From contig JBIKIW010000027.1 of NCBI GenBank assembly GCA_044361365.1, forward strand, positions 1 through 22,096: a DNA stretch of 22,096 nt. Direction: 5' to 3'. Origin of the DNA: JBIKIW01 sp044361365. GTDB taxonomy: Bacteria; Patescibacteriota; JACMRA01. Numbering within the stretch: position 1 is the stretch's first letter; each line of letters opens with the position of its first letter. A model generated the notes under the pieces. It did no database searches and was not told the origin of the DNA. It saw only the letters and a program-made list of their open reading frames with translations. The position numbers were made by a program, and so were the translations under genes. Below, in pieces: positions 7,451 to 14,393 of the stretch.

Positions 7451-7927
7451 ATGAACCAAGGATTTACTCCACCAATGCCTCAAATGCCGCAGATGCCATC
7501 TGGTGGTGACTCAAATTCTTTTAATTCCGCACCTCAACAAAATAATTTCGGACCATCTCAAGAAAAACAAAGTCAGTGGACTAGAAGCGTAGCAAGAAGT
7601 GCTCAAATTAAAAATGCCACAAATACAGTCATTAAAAGCCGATCACAGTTTAAAGCATACCTCCAACAAAACGGCATGGATCTTTACACTTCAGCCGTAG
7701 AATTTCAACATAGTGGAGATTTTATTATGAGTAGCTATATTGTTTATACAAATTACAATAATTATCAGGAGCCATTGGCTACTTTCTTGCAAAGATACCC
7801 ACAATTTCAACAAGCTGTGATTGCAATTCGTGATCGCCTCCGACCTGCTCAACAAAATATGCAAGTACTTACTCCAAAGCTCAGTCAAACAGGGCAAATG
7901 CCTCCATTTGCAAACGGTGGATTTTAG
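7451..7927 (+). CDS. Pro/Gln-rich small protein of unknown function
   Basis: 158 residues. Residues 1-45 are a low-complexity Pro/Met/Gln/Asn tract containing PMPQMPQMP. Residues ~45-140 look folded and helical, with conserved-looking tyrosine-rich YIVYTNYNNYQ, and the tail is again Gln/Pro/Gly-rich. There is no signal peptide or membrane segment, so it is probably cytoplasmic or bound to a membrane partner. It is 47 bases upstream of the 493-residue two-TM protein on the same strand and shares a promoter region with the divergent pilM-like gene, so it may belong to the same membrane machine. No family recognised. Confidence 0.7.
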   Translation: MNQGFTPPMPQMPQMPSGGDSNSFNSAPQQNNFGPSQEKQSQWTRSVARSAQIKNATNTVIKSRSQFKAYLQQNGMDLYTSAVEFQHSGDFIMSSYIVYTNYNNYQEPLATFLQRYPQFQQAVIAIRDRLRPAQQNMQVLTPKLSQTGQMPPFANGGF

Positions 7928-7974
7928 TTTTATGAATTTATTATTAAGCTCAAATAATAATTAAATTTTTATAT

Positions 7975-9456
7975 ATGGCAGACTCTAGTGATAATCAAGC
8001 TAAATTTTCTTTAAGCCTTATCAAAAGCTTCTCCTGGGCTTGGAAGTTTTCGGCATATATATTACTACCATTTGTAACTTTGACTGCCCTTATTCTACAA
8101 AGACCTGGTGATAATTTTGGAGCAAAGTTGATTTATTCATTTGGTTTAGTCTATGTTCTTGGCGGTTTTTTTGTAGTTTCAACAAAGGCTTGGGAATTTT
8201 GGGATGATAGGTTTTTAGATTTTATGAAAACCCGCTGGAAGGCTAGCCCTGTGATGAAAAAAGTTTTTTACAAAGTTGTTATTCCTAAAGATTTTAAACA
8301 TGGAGCTGGTGACATGATTGGTTTTTTTTACAACATTCACCCCATGAATGGAGGAGTTCGCAGCATGTTTGAAAGATACACCACTGGTAAAGATTATTAC
8401 GATTTTACCTTCGATTTTATAATTCGTGGAGGTAAGGTAGAAATGTATATTTGCTTTAACTTCAAACGCCTTGATATTATTTTAAAGGCTATTAATAATC
8501 GCTATCCCGAAATTAAATTAATTGAGACTCAAGATCCATACAAAAATTGGCCAAAAACCTGGGAAGAAGGTGTTGGAGTGCCTGGTTATAAAGATTTTCA
8601 CGCCCATGATTATGGTTTTGCTGATAGTGACATATACCCACTAGCCAATGCTGGATCCTTTGGAGACAATGGCTCTCCTTTAACTGATTTGTTGGAATCT
8701 TTCAAAAACTACGACCCCAAAGCAACCACTATTCTGCAATATATTGTTCGATCTTTTCCTGCAATTCATTATGATAGATGGATTCAAGAATTATCTGAAA
8801 TTAGAGCCTCTGTATTTGAAAGAAGTACCAAATTTAAAGTAAATGAAAATGGTGAAACTCGAACAGCTACCACAGGAGATTTAGTTACTGAAAAACAAAA
8901 AAGTAATGTAAATTCAATGGAGGAAAGAATTAGCGATGCTCAGTATAGAGCTCACCTCAGATTTATGGTTTTTTATCCAGACAATAAAAAATACTATGGA
9001 CCGATAATGGAGAAATTTATGAAGATTTATTCTGGGGGCACTTCTGCTCAAAATATGATTTCTAAGAACTGGTACACCGCCACTGATAGAACATTTTCAA
9101 ATAGTAAATTTCCTTTTCTAGATGGCATTATTGGTCCATTTATGAATAGATTTTACCATGTTAAAGAAAATATTTATCGCCGAAAAATGCACTACTTTGG
9201 TTTACTAAATCGTAAACTAGACGTAACTCTACCAAGTACAGATTTTATGTTGGCTGTCCCCAATTTAGCTGCCCTCGTACATTTTCCACAAAATATAGGT
9301 ATTTTCGAAGAGTATCTTGTAGAACCAAAACCAATCAACTCTCCAGAATCAGAAAAAACAGAAAATGACTTAAATAAACCCGTAAGTTCGTTTGAAAAGC
9401 TTCAAAGTCTGCGTGAAAAAATGACCCCTGAAAACACAAAACAGCCTGTAGTTTAG
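7975..9456 (+). CDS. two-TM protein resembling the substrate-domain part of CPR conjugation-type ATPases
   Basis: 493 residues. Two membrane helices (about 25-42 and 52-70) are followed by a large soluble domain. Its patterns, FDFIIRGGKVEMYICF near 143-158, then NNRYPEIKLIE, then ILQYIVRSFP and WIQELSE, recall from memory the membrane-proximal (DUF8128-like) region seen in CPR proteins of the VirB4/VirD4/HerA conjugation-ATPase type. There it normally precedes the ATPase domain. No Walker A or B motif is visible here, so this is a stand-alone version lacking the motor. The C-terminal ~45 residues are polar and probably disordered. It follows the Pro/Gln-rich gene by 47 bases. The family assignment is an inference; that it is a membrane-anchored, non-ATPase protein is clear. 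Confidence 0.55.
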   Translation: MADSSDNQAKFSLSLIKSFSWAWKFSAYILLPFVTLTALILQRPGDNFGAKLIYSFGLVYVLGGFFVVSTKAWEFWDDRFLDFMKTRWKASPVMKKVFYKVVIPKDFKHGAGDMIGFFYNIHPMNGGVRSMFERYTTGKDYYDFTFDFIIRGGKVEMYICFNFKRLDIILKAINNRYPEIKLIETQDPYKNWPKTWEEGVGVPGYKDFHAHDYGFADSDIYPLANAGSFGDNGSPLTDLLESFKNYDPKATTILQYIVRSFPAIHYDRWIQELSEIRASVFERSTKFKVNENGETRTATTGDLVTEKQKSNVNSMEERISDAQYRAHLRFMVFYPDNKKYYGPIMEKFMKIYSGGTSAQNMISKNWYTATDRTFSNSKFPFLDGIIGPFMNRFYHVKENIYRRKMHYFGLLNRKLDVTLPSTDFMLAVPNLAALVHFPQNIGIFEEYLVEPKPINSPESEKTENDLNKPVSSFEKLQSLREKMTPENTKQPVV

Positions 9457-9553
9457 TTGCTAATTAATTTCTACAAAATAAGATTTTACTAAAAACTTTT
9501 TTTATAAACTCCAATGATGGACTCAAAACTACACCATCTGAACTTACAATGTC

Positions 9554-9574
9554 ATCCTGAAATTGTTTCAGGAT
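9554..9574. repeat. palindromic REP-like element upstream of coaBC
   Basis: A perfect inverted repeat with 9-base arms ATCCTGAAA and TTTCAGGAT around a 3-base loop, next to GTC on the left and CTT on the right. From memory this closely resembles a short palindrome found scattered through intergenic regions of many bacterial genomes. It lies 21 bases before the chosen coaBC start and could fold in the mRNA leader. Confidence 0.65.
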
Positions 9575-9595
9575 CTTCTAACTAAATTTTACTTT

Positions 9596-10825
9596 ATGAA
9601 ACCTTTTAAACTAACAATTGCCATCACTGGAGGAATCGCTGGCTACAAAGTTGTGGATCTTTTAGACAAACTTAAACTTCAGAAAAACATTAAGGTTAAA
9701 TTAATTTTAACTCAAAATGCCATCAAACTTTTTGGTACAAAAATATTTACTGAGGTCTGCGAAGAGGTTTACACTGATGTTTTTGAGAAGGGGGTTTCCT
9801 ACCAAAATTATTTACAAAATCAAAGGCAAATTCCTCATATTTACCTTGCGGACAATACAGATTTGCTAGTTATTGCTCCAGCTACGGCCAACACAATTTC
9901 TAAAATAGCGGGTGGTTTAGCCGATGATTTACTTTGTAATACAGTTTTAGCAACAACAGCTCCAACCTGGTTTTTTCCGGCAATGAACACCAAAATGTGG
10001 CAAAATTCAATCCTTAGAGAAAATATAACGAAACTAAAAAACCACGGATTCCAGATATTTGAGCCGTCAAGTGGGGATTTGGCTTGTGGTTACGAAGGAG
10101 TTGGCAGAATGCCCGAAGTTGATTTTATTTTACAACAGATTTTGGAATATCAAAATAGGTATGAAATTTTAAAAGGAAAAAAAGTGATTGTAACAGGTGG
10201 TGGAACTAGTGAAAAAATTGACCCCATAAGAGTTTTAACAAATCAAAGTAGTGGTAAAATGGCCACCGCAATTGCTGATGAATGTGCTAAACTTGGAGCT
10301 GAAGTGATTTATTTAAAAAGCAAAAATGCAGTTTCTGGAGATTTCGGAATAGCTCAAAAAACCTTTGAAACTACTCAAGATTTGCAAAACCTTTTAAAAG
10401 AAAATTTGCCAATCGCGGACATCATTTTTCACACAGCAGCAGTTTCAGATTTTAAACCTGATTTTAACCAAACTAAAATTTCTAGCTCACAAGAATTTAG
10501 CTTAAAATTAAAACCGAATCAAAAACTTTTACCAGATTTTAAAAAAACTAATCCCAATATTTTTGTAGTTAGTTTTAAGGCCGAAACTGAACCTGATGAA
10601 ATTAAACTTTTTCAAAAAGCTCACAAGAATTTACTAAATGGTTTTAGTGATATCGTAGTTGCCAACGATGTTTCTAGCCCTGAAAGTAAAATTGGATCAG
10701 ACCAAAATTCAGTTTTGATTTTAACTTCCAAAAATGAATACCAGAAAGTAGAATTGATGCCAAAAAAACTTTTAGCTAAAGAAATTTTGAAGGTGGTGGT
10801 TGACAAGTTTTACTCCTCTCATTGA
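9596..10825 (+). CDS. coaBC: bifunctional phosphopantothenoylcysteine decarboxylase / phosphopantothenate-cysteine ligase
   Basis: 409 residues carrying two steps of coenzyme A synthesis. The flavoprotein CoaC half is residues 1-~185, with catalytic H81 (PHIYLAD), APATANT, the PAMN motif at 128-131 and C164 in ACGYEGVGRM. The CoaB half is ~193-409 and shows GKKVIVTGGGTSEKIDPIR, NQSSGKM and AAVSDFKP (281-288). CoaB couples phosphopantothenate to cysteine using a nucleotide; CoaC then decarboxylates the product to phosphopantetheine. The ATG at 9596 is preferred over an in-frame TTG at 9563, because that TTG is the loop of a palindromic repeat and the CoaC fold starts right after 9596. All key residues are present. 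It is monocistronic, bracketed by two palindromic repeat elements. Confidence 0.95.
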   Translation: MKPFKLTIAITGGIAGYKVVDLLDKLKLQKNIKVKLILTQNAIKLFGTKIFTEVCEEVYTDVFEKGVSYQNYLQNQRQIPHIYLADNTDLLVIAPATANTISKIAGGLADDLLCNTVLATTAPTWFFPAMNTKMWQNSILRENITKLKNHGFQIFEPSSGDLACGYEGVGRMPEVDFILQQILEYQNRYEILKGKKVIVTGGGTSEKIDPIRVLTNQSSGKMATAIADECAKLGAEVIYLKSKNAVSGDFGIAQKTFETTQDLQNLLKENLPIADIIFHTAAVSDFKPDFNQTKISSSQEFSLKLKPNQKLLPDFKKTNPNIFVVSFKAETEPDEIKLFQKAHKNLLNGFSDIVVANDVSSPESKIGSDQNSVLILTSKNEYQKVELMPKKLLAKEILKVVVDKFYSSH

Positions 10826-10838
10826 TTTACCCAGACAT

Positions 10839-10883
10839 ACCCCGTCAGCTTCGCTGCCACCCCTTTCAAAATGGGAATTTTGA
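10839..10883. repeat. REP-like intergenic element with two hairpins
   Basis: A GC-richer patch in an AT-rich gap between the convergent coaBC and aroD. It contains CAGC-TTC-GCTG (10846-10856) flanked by ACCCC-type runs, then TCAAAAT-GGGA-ATTTTGA (10866-10883), a perfect 7-base-pair hairpin. Its composition and layout match, from memory, dispersed palindromic elements common in bacterial intergenic regions. Between two convergent 3' ends it could also stop transcription from both sides, though no clear T-run follows. Confidence 0.55.
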
Positions 10884-10947
10884 GTGTAGTTTCAATTTGA
10901 GTTAAATTGATATAAATCAAAAAAACCAAGTGAGTATTAATCTAAAA

Positions 10948-11670
10948 CTAATTCTCGCTAAACTTTTTGTCGTTAATCACCCCAGCGTTTTGTAGTACCA
11001 AATAAAGATTTTGAGTATCTTGAAGACTTAACTGACCCGGAGCGGAGGAAATATTTTTGTGAGTCACCCAGGCTATTTGGCTACCCAAAAGTGGTGCAAC
11101 AAATCTTGTAATCTTACCTTTCTCACCCATACCAACCACGATCATTTTTTCATTTTTTTTCTTACTCAAAAGCAGTCTCAGTAAATTTTGATTATCTTCG
11201 TCAGTTTTTACCTTGGTGGCAAATTTCATGATGTCTGGCTTGTATCCTCGCATTCTTTTTTGCAATTTTCGCAAGTTTCGGTATCCTGGAGTGGTGTTAA
11301 AATGATGATAAGAGCAAATAATTTTGGTCTTTGGGTGTTTTTCGGTAAAATCTATCAAGCCAATATTTGCAAAATCAATATCTACAAAATCAAAGCCAAC
11401 AGTAAGAGCTTTTTGAATTATTTCCTGCCAAAAATGGATTTCACCAACAAATTCACCACCTTCTTTTTTGGGTCTAAAAGTGAAAATTACTTTTTTAGAT
11501 TGATCTACTGCAGGTAAAATTTGATCTACAAAATCGACCTGAGGGTTTTCTAAATAATCAAAACGAATTTCTAGATTTTCTACCAAAGGCTGAGAGGTTT
11601 GAATAGAATCTAAAATTTCTTGGAAGTTTTTACCGATAATTGGTAAACATAATTTAGCTGTTTGAGTCAC
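10948..11670 (-). CDS. aroD: type I 3-dehydroquinate dehydratase (complete copy)
   Basis: 240 residues, the normal size of class I dehydroquinases, which convert 3-dehydroquinate to 3-dehydroshikimate in the shikimate pathway through a Schiff base. Active-site residues are present: E34 and R36 in LEIRFDY, H122/H123 in SYHHFN (general base), the Schiff-base lysine K149 in IMKFAT, R189 in TRFAPLLGS-like context and Q213 in APGQL. The start is GTG (11668-11670). Its first ~105 residues are duplicated at 12981-13346. A TTGACA (11722-11727) lies at the expected distance, but the best TATAAT boxes are at spacings of 12 or 25. Its own promoter therefore looks damaged, and it may rely on read-through from the tail-fibre-like gene 90 bases upstream. 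Confidence 0.93.
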   Translation of the reverse strand: MTQTAKLCLPIIGKNFQEILDSIQTSQPLVENLEIRFDYLENPQVDFVDQILPAVDQSKKVIFTFRPKKEGGEFVGEIHFWQEIIQKALTVGFDFVDIDFANIGLIDFTEKHPKTKIICSYHHFNTTPGYRNLRKLQKRMRGYKPDIMKFATKVKTDEDNQNLLRLLLSKKKNEKMIVVGMGEKGKITRFVAPLLGSQIAWVTHKNISSAPGQLSLQDTQNLYLVLQNAGVINDKKFSEN

Positions 11671-11675
11671 GTTTT
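11525..11675 (-). repeat. 151-bp perfect direct repeat, copy 1 (aroD 5' end)
   Basis: Identical base for base with 13201-13351. It covers the first ~146 bases of aroD plus the five bases before the GTG. Identity falls to about 90% towards the aroD middle and collapses immediately upstream of the start, so the identical tract has sharp edges, as expected for recent recombination or gene conversion. Confidence 0.95.
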
Positions 11676-11760
11676 TAGGTTAAAATAAGTATTATATATT
11701 CTTATTATATCAACCCAATGATGTCAAAATTGAATTTTAGTTTTGGAGATTAAGGCAAGC

Positions 11761-12942
11761 CTATTTAGCCAACTTTTCTTTTAAATCTGCAATTTCTTTA
11801 GCCTGAGCCTCCATAATACTTTTCAATTCTTTAACTGATTCGATTAGAGGGGCAATTAAACTGTTGTAATTTACAGTTTTTTTACCTTTTTCATCTGTTT
11901 CAACTGCTGTTGGGAATACTTCTTCTACTTCTTGAGCAATTACACCCATTTGTAGTTTTTTACCCATTGATTCATCTTTCCAATTATAGGTTACACCGTT
12001 TACCTTGGTTACTTTTTCTAATGAAGAGGTTATTGGTTTAATGTCTTTTTTGAGGTTGCGGTCGGAGGTAAGTTGAACTGAGTTTGAATAAACTGCCCCT
12101 GTTACATACAACGGAACTCCGAACCAAGCACTATTTTTATGACAACTAAAAATAGCAGTACCTTTGTTTGCGTTAAAATTATATTCACTAACTGCAAAAT
12201 AAGGTGGATTGCCATCTTGATCAACTAAACTACCGCTGTTCTCTAGAGTAACCACAGCGGATCCTTTAGCATATCCACCTGCACCTCCCTCACTTGATAT
12301 TAGTTGAATAGCAGGAGAATATATAGTCTTGTCTCTACTCGAAGGCCCTCTCAAAGCGAGTGCAATTTCTCCATCTATTGACAGACTGCCGTTGACACGA
12401 TTATATCCGATATTATTAGTTAATTTAGTACTTAATTTAGGGAAAGATATAGCACTACCAGTAACTATGACTGCAGAATCATTGCTCGTATCTTCAATTC
12501 TTGTACCTAGTGCAATTACTTTCTTGGCTATTGTTCCAGTTAAAAATACTCCTCCTACTTTTGGAGTTTCCACAAAAGCTTTTAAATCATTACCAACAGA
12601 CGAAATATTGGCTCCCCAGTAAATCTTACCATTCGAATCATAAAAACTTAGACTATCTCCGTTTTTTAGTTCTGTTAAAAATTTAGTACCTGTACCAGTT
12701 ATAAAATTATCATTAGGATTCCAGGTAACAGATCCTGTAAGTGTGAAATAACCCTTATCAGAAATATCAATACTGTAATCAGGGCTAGCTTTACCAAACC
12801 CTGCCTTACCACCTTTTATAATACTGGCGAGATCTGCTTTTAACTTTCCACCATCTGTTGTTGTATTATCGTGAGAAGTTTCTAAAAAACCGTTTAAGGT
12901 TGCTCCCCATCCTGTGGCACCTACTGCTGGTAATTGTGGCAT
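11761..12942 (-). CDS. phage-tail-fibre-like protein with C-terminal S74 intramolecular chaperone domain
   Basis: 393 residues with no signal peptide. The N-terminus has the PAVGxxxWGxxLNxxL pattern familiar from phage tail/fibre proteins. Residues ~65-145 are beta-rich and resemble fibre shaft repeats (TGTGTKFLTELKNGDSLSF). The C-terminal ~100 residues are a Peptidase_S74 domain: S293 and K298 in LTSDRNLKKDI form the self-cleavage dyad, MGVIAQEVEEVFP follows, and residues 366-392 are a coiled coil. In phage fibres this domain drives trimer folding and then cuts itself off. It is transcribed from its own strong promoter and ends 90 bases before aroD. Its first ~20 codons and its promoter are shared with the gene at 13489-14340, but the rest is unrelated. 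No capsid, tail or integrase genes lie nearby, so a prophage is not evident. Confidence 0.88.
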   Translation of the reverse strand: MPQLPAVGATGWGATLNGFLETSHDNTTTDGGKLKADLASIIKGGKAGFGKASPDYSIDISDKGYFTLTGSVTWNPNDNFITGTGTKFLTELKNGDSLSFYDSNGKIYWGANISSVGNDLKAFVETPKVGGVFLTGTIAKKVIALGTRIEDTSNDSAVIVTGSAISFPKLSTKLTNNIGYNRVNGSLSIDGEIALALRGPSSRDKTIYSPAIQLISSEGGAGGYAKGSAVVTLENSGSLVDQDGNPPYFAVSEYNFNANKGTAIFSCHKNSAWFGVPLYVTGAVYSNSVQLTSDRNLKKDIKPITSSLEKVTKVNGVTYNWKDESMGKKLQMGVIAQEVEEVFPTAVETDEKGKKTVNYNSLIAPLIESVKELKSIMEAQAKEIADLKEKLAK

Positions 12943-12968
12943 AATTTATGTATTTGTTTTATTTATTT

Positions 12969-12988
12969 TTAGCTAAAGTTTTAGCTAA
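12969..12988. promoter_or_regulatory. paired TTAGCTAA palindromes in the S74 gene leader
   Basis: Two copies of the self-complementary octamer TTAGCTAA (12969-12976 and 12981-12988) separated by AGTT form an imperfect 20-base palindrome. It starts about two bases after the expected transcription start of the promoter at 12997-13025. The position fits a repressor operator or a leader hairpin. The second tail-like gene has a matching palindrome at 14369-14384. Confidence 0.55.
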
Positions 12989-12995
12989 CTACCAC

Positions 12996-13040
12996 TATTA
13001 TATAGTAAGATTTTGGTTTAGTCAAGCTTTTTAAGCCAAT
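12996..13040 (-). repeat. 45-bp perfect direct repeat, copy 1 (promoter block)
   Basis: Identical to 14394-14438. It spans the whole promoter of the tail-like gene and ends in AAGCCAAT, which is also the point where aroD sequence begins. The complete aroD has the same octamer at 11357-11364, so this is the duplication junction. Confidence 0.95.
12997..13025 (-). promoter_or_regulatory. promoter P1 of the S74 fibre-like gene
   Basis: Minus-strand TTGACT (13020-13025), exactly 17 bases, then a perfect TATAAT (12997-13002). It lies inside the 3' end of the truncated aroD frame and about 54 bases before the ATG at 12942. One of the two strongest promoter matches in the window, the other being its copy at 14395-14423. 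Confidence 0.8.
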
Positions 13041-13200
13041 ATTTGCAAAATCAATATCCACAAAATCAAAACCGGAGGTAAGAGCTTTTTGAATAATTTC
13101 CTGCCAAAAATGGATTTCACCAACAAATTCACCACCTTCTTTTTTGGGTCTAAAGGTAAAAATTACTTTTTTAGATGGATCAACTGAGGGTAAAATCTGT

Positions 13201-13351
13201 TCTACAAAATCGACCTGAGGGTTTTCTAAATAATCAAAACGAATTTCTAGATTTTCTACCAAAGGCTGAGAGGTTTGAATAGAATCTAAAATTTCTTGGA
13301 AGTTTTTACCGATAATTGGTAAACATAATTTAGCTGTTTGAGTCACGTTTT
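13201..13351 (-). repeat. 151-bp perfect direct repeat, copy 2 (aroD' 5' end)
   Basis: Identical to 11525-11675, with the copies 1,676 bases apart in the same orientation. Homologous recombination between them would delete the S74 gene and leave a complete aroD behind the other tail-like gene. Confidence 0.95.
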
Positions 13352-13376
13352 AAAATTAAAAGATAAATGTAAATTA

Positions 13377-13405
13377 TTTATACAACATGAGTTTATTGCT
13401 GTCAA
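13377..13405 (-). promoter_or_regulatory. promoter upstream of truncated aroD'
   Basis: Minus-strand consensus TTGACA (13400-13405), 17 bases, TATAAA (13377-13382), about 30 bases before the GTG at 13344-13346. The complete aroD has TTGACA at nearly the same distance, but its -10 region has been altered. This may be the ancestral aroD promoter. Confidence 0.65.
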
Positions 13406-13488
13406 AGCTGACTTAATAACGAGGTAAATTTTACAACTAATCTCTAAAATACAAAAATTTTAAAATTTTAATGTAGTTTCTAATTTAA

Positions 13489-14340
13489 TTAAACTTCATA
13501 ACCCGAAATAAAACAACCTTGTACACTGGGATTAGTTCCATTGTTTAACTTAAAAAAATTATAATCAGGACCTCCTGTTATTGCTGAACCTGCTGGCAAG
13601 ATAAGAGGCTTTGCTTGCCTTCTCGTATTTGCAGTATCTGATGAATAATCAAAAACACCTCCATCTATACTCAAATCAACACCTCCAAAAAAATTTAATA
13701 CAAATCTTTTAGTTGTTAGATATTGAGAGCCTTGAGCTAAATATATTAATTTCAAATCAACTTTTTTATCAACCTCAGTACAACTTAATTTTACCGTATT
13801 TACATTAGAGCTTAATATTGTACCCTCTGGGATAGATATAGTCCCATCTAAAAAATCTCTGCTAATAGTCCTAGTCGCTGAAACTGCAAGTTGGCTTAAA
13901 ATACTAGGTGCTGATGTTTGTGGAGTTTTGGCATAAACAACGCTGTACCAGTTACCATTACCGTCAATATTATCATTGATAGTTTGCTGGTGTATGTATA
14001 AATTTTTACCAGTCGGAACGGTATATGTAGCTGTATTTGAAAGTGTAATGATTTTATCTACACCACTCAAACCATCAGGATAAGAGAGAGTGGGTTGATT
14101 TAAAATTGCCTCGGCGTTGTAACTAAATCCAGCTAATAAAACCACCCATTTAGTTCCGTCCCATCTGACTAACTCCCTTGTTACTGTGTCCACCATTGTA
14201 TAACCATCGTCGCTAGCAGTTAAAGTTGGTCTTGTGGTTGCAAAATTAATACCCCCCCCTGTTGGCATAAACTGATTTAAGTGAGCGTTTAAACTTGTTC
14301 CCCAATTTGAGTCACCTACCGCTGGTCTATTTTTTGGCAT
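13489..14340 (-). CDS. second tail-fibre-like protein, no S74 domain
   Basis: 283 residues. The N-terminus, PAVGxSNWGxSLNxHL, is the same module as in the S74 protein, and the first ~60 bases of the two genes are visibly related. Then comes DDGYTMVDxxTRELVRWDGTKWVVL (about residues 43-69), a pattern common in phage fibre or receptor-binding proteins. The remaining ~210 residues are beta-rich with Gly/Thr/Ser turns and no recognisable catalytic domain or chaperone. There is no signal peptide. Transcribed from promoter P2, a copy of P1. Downstream, after 142 bases, is the truncated aroD. Likely an alternative fibre or adhesin; the function is inferred only from the N-terminal module and composition. 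Confidence 0.72.
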   Translation of the reverse strand: MPKNRPAVGDSNWGTSLNAHLNQFMPTGGGINFATTRPTLTASDDGYTMVDTVTRELVRWDGTKWVVLLAGFSYNAEAILNQPTLSYPDGLSGVDKIITLSNTATYTVPTGKNLYIHQQTINDNIDGNGNWYSVVYAKTPQTSAPSILSQLAVSATRTISRDFLDGTISIPEGTILSSNVNTVKLSCTEVDKKVDLKLIYLAQGSQYLTTKRFVLNFFGGVDLSIDGGVFDYSSDTANTRRQAKPLILPAGSAITGGPDYNFFKLNNGTNPSVQGCFISGYEV

Positions 14341-14368
14341 AATTATATTTGTTTTTGTATTTATTTTG

Positions 14369-14384
14369 AGCTAAAATTTTAGCT
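14369..14384. promoter_or_regulatory. 16-base perfect palindrome in the leader of the second tail-like gene
   Basis: AGCTAAAATTTTAGCT is its own reverse complement. It lies just after the expected transcription start of promoter P2, matching the position and sequence of the palindrome at 12969-12988. Conservation of the symmetry in both copies suggests a bound dimeric regulator or a folded leader. Confidence 0.55.
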
Positions 14385-14393
14385 AATTACTTA

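Larger units (their letters stand above)
12981..13346 (-). pseudogene. aroD': truncated aroD duplicate
   Basis: An open frame of 121 codons whose first 105 residues match the complete AroD with four substitutions (D49E, A54S, Q57P, V91S). It then switches, at 13033-13040 (AAGCCAAT), into the promoter region of the S74 gene and encodes 16 unrelated residues before a stop. The fragment keeps E34/R36 but lacks the catalytic His, Lys, Arg and Gln of the second half of the barrel, so it cannot be an active dehydratase. The frame is otherwise intact and the substitutions are few, so the duplication is recent or is homogenised by gene conversion. Unlike the complete copy it retains a near-consensus promoter (13377-13405). 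Confidence 0.92.

Noticed and set aside
9563..9595. In-frame upstream extension of coaBC from a TTG
   Set aside because: The TTG is the loop of a perfect palindromic element and the added 11 residues are not part of the CoaC fold. The ATG at 9596 fits the family start.
12981..13346. Truncated aroD as a functional small enzyme
   Set aside because: It lacks the Schiff-base lysine, catalytic histidine and the whole second half of the barrel, and its tail is translated promoter sequence.
10948..14340. A prophage containing the fibre-like genes
   Set aside because: No integrase, terminase, portal, capsid, lysis or replication gene is visible; the flanks are housekeeping genes. A prophage remnant cannot be fully excluded.
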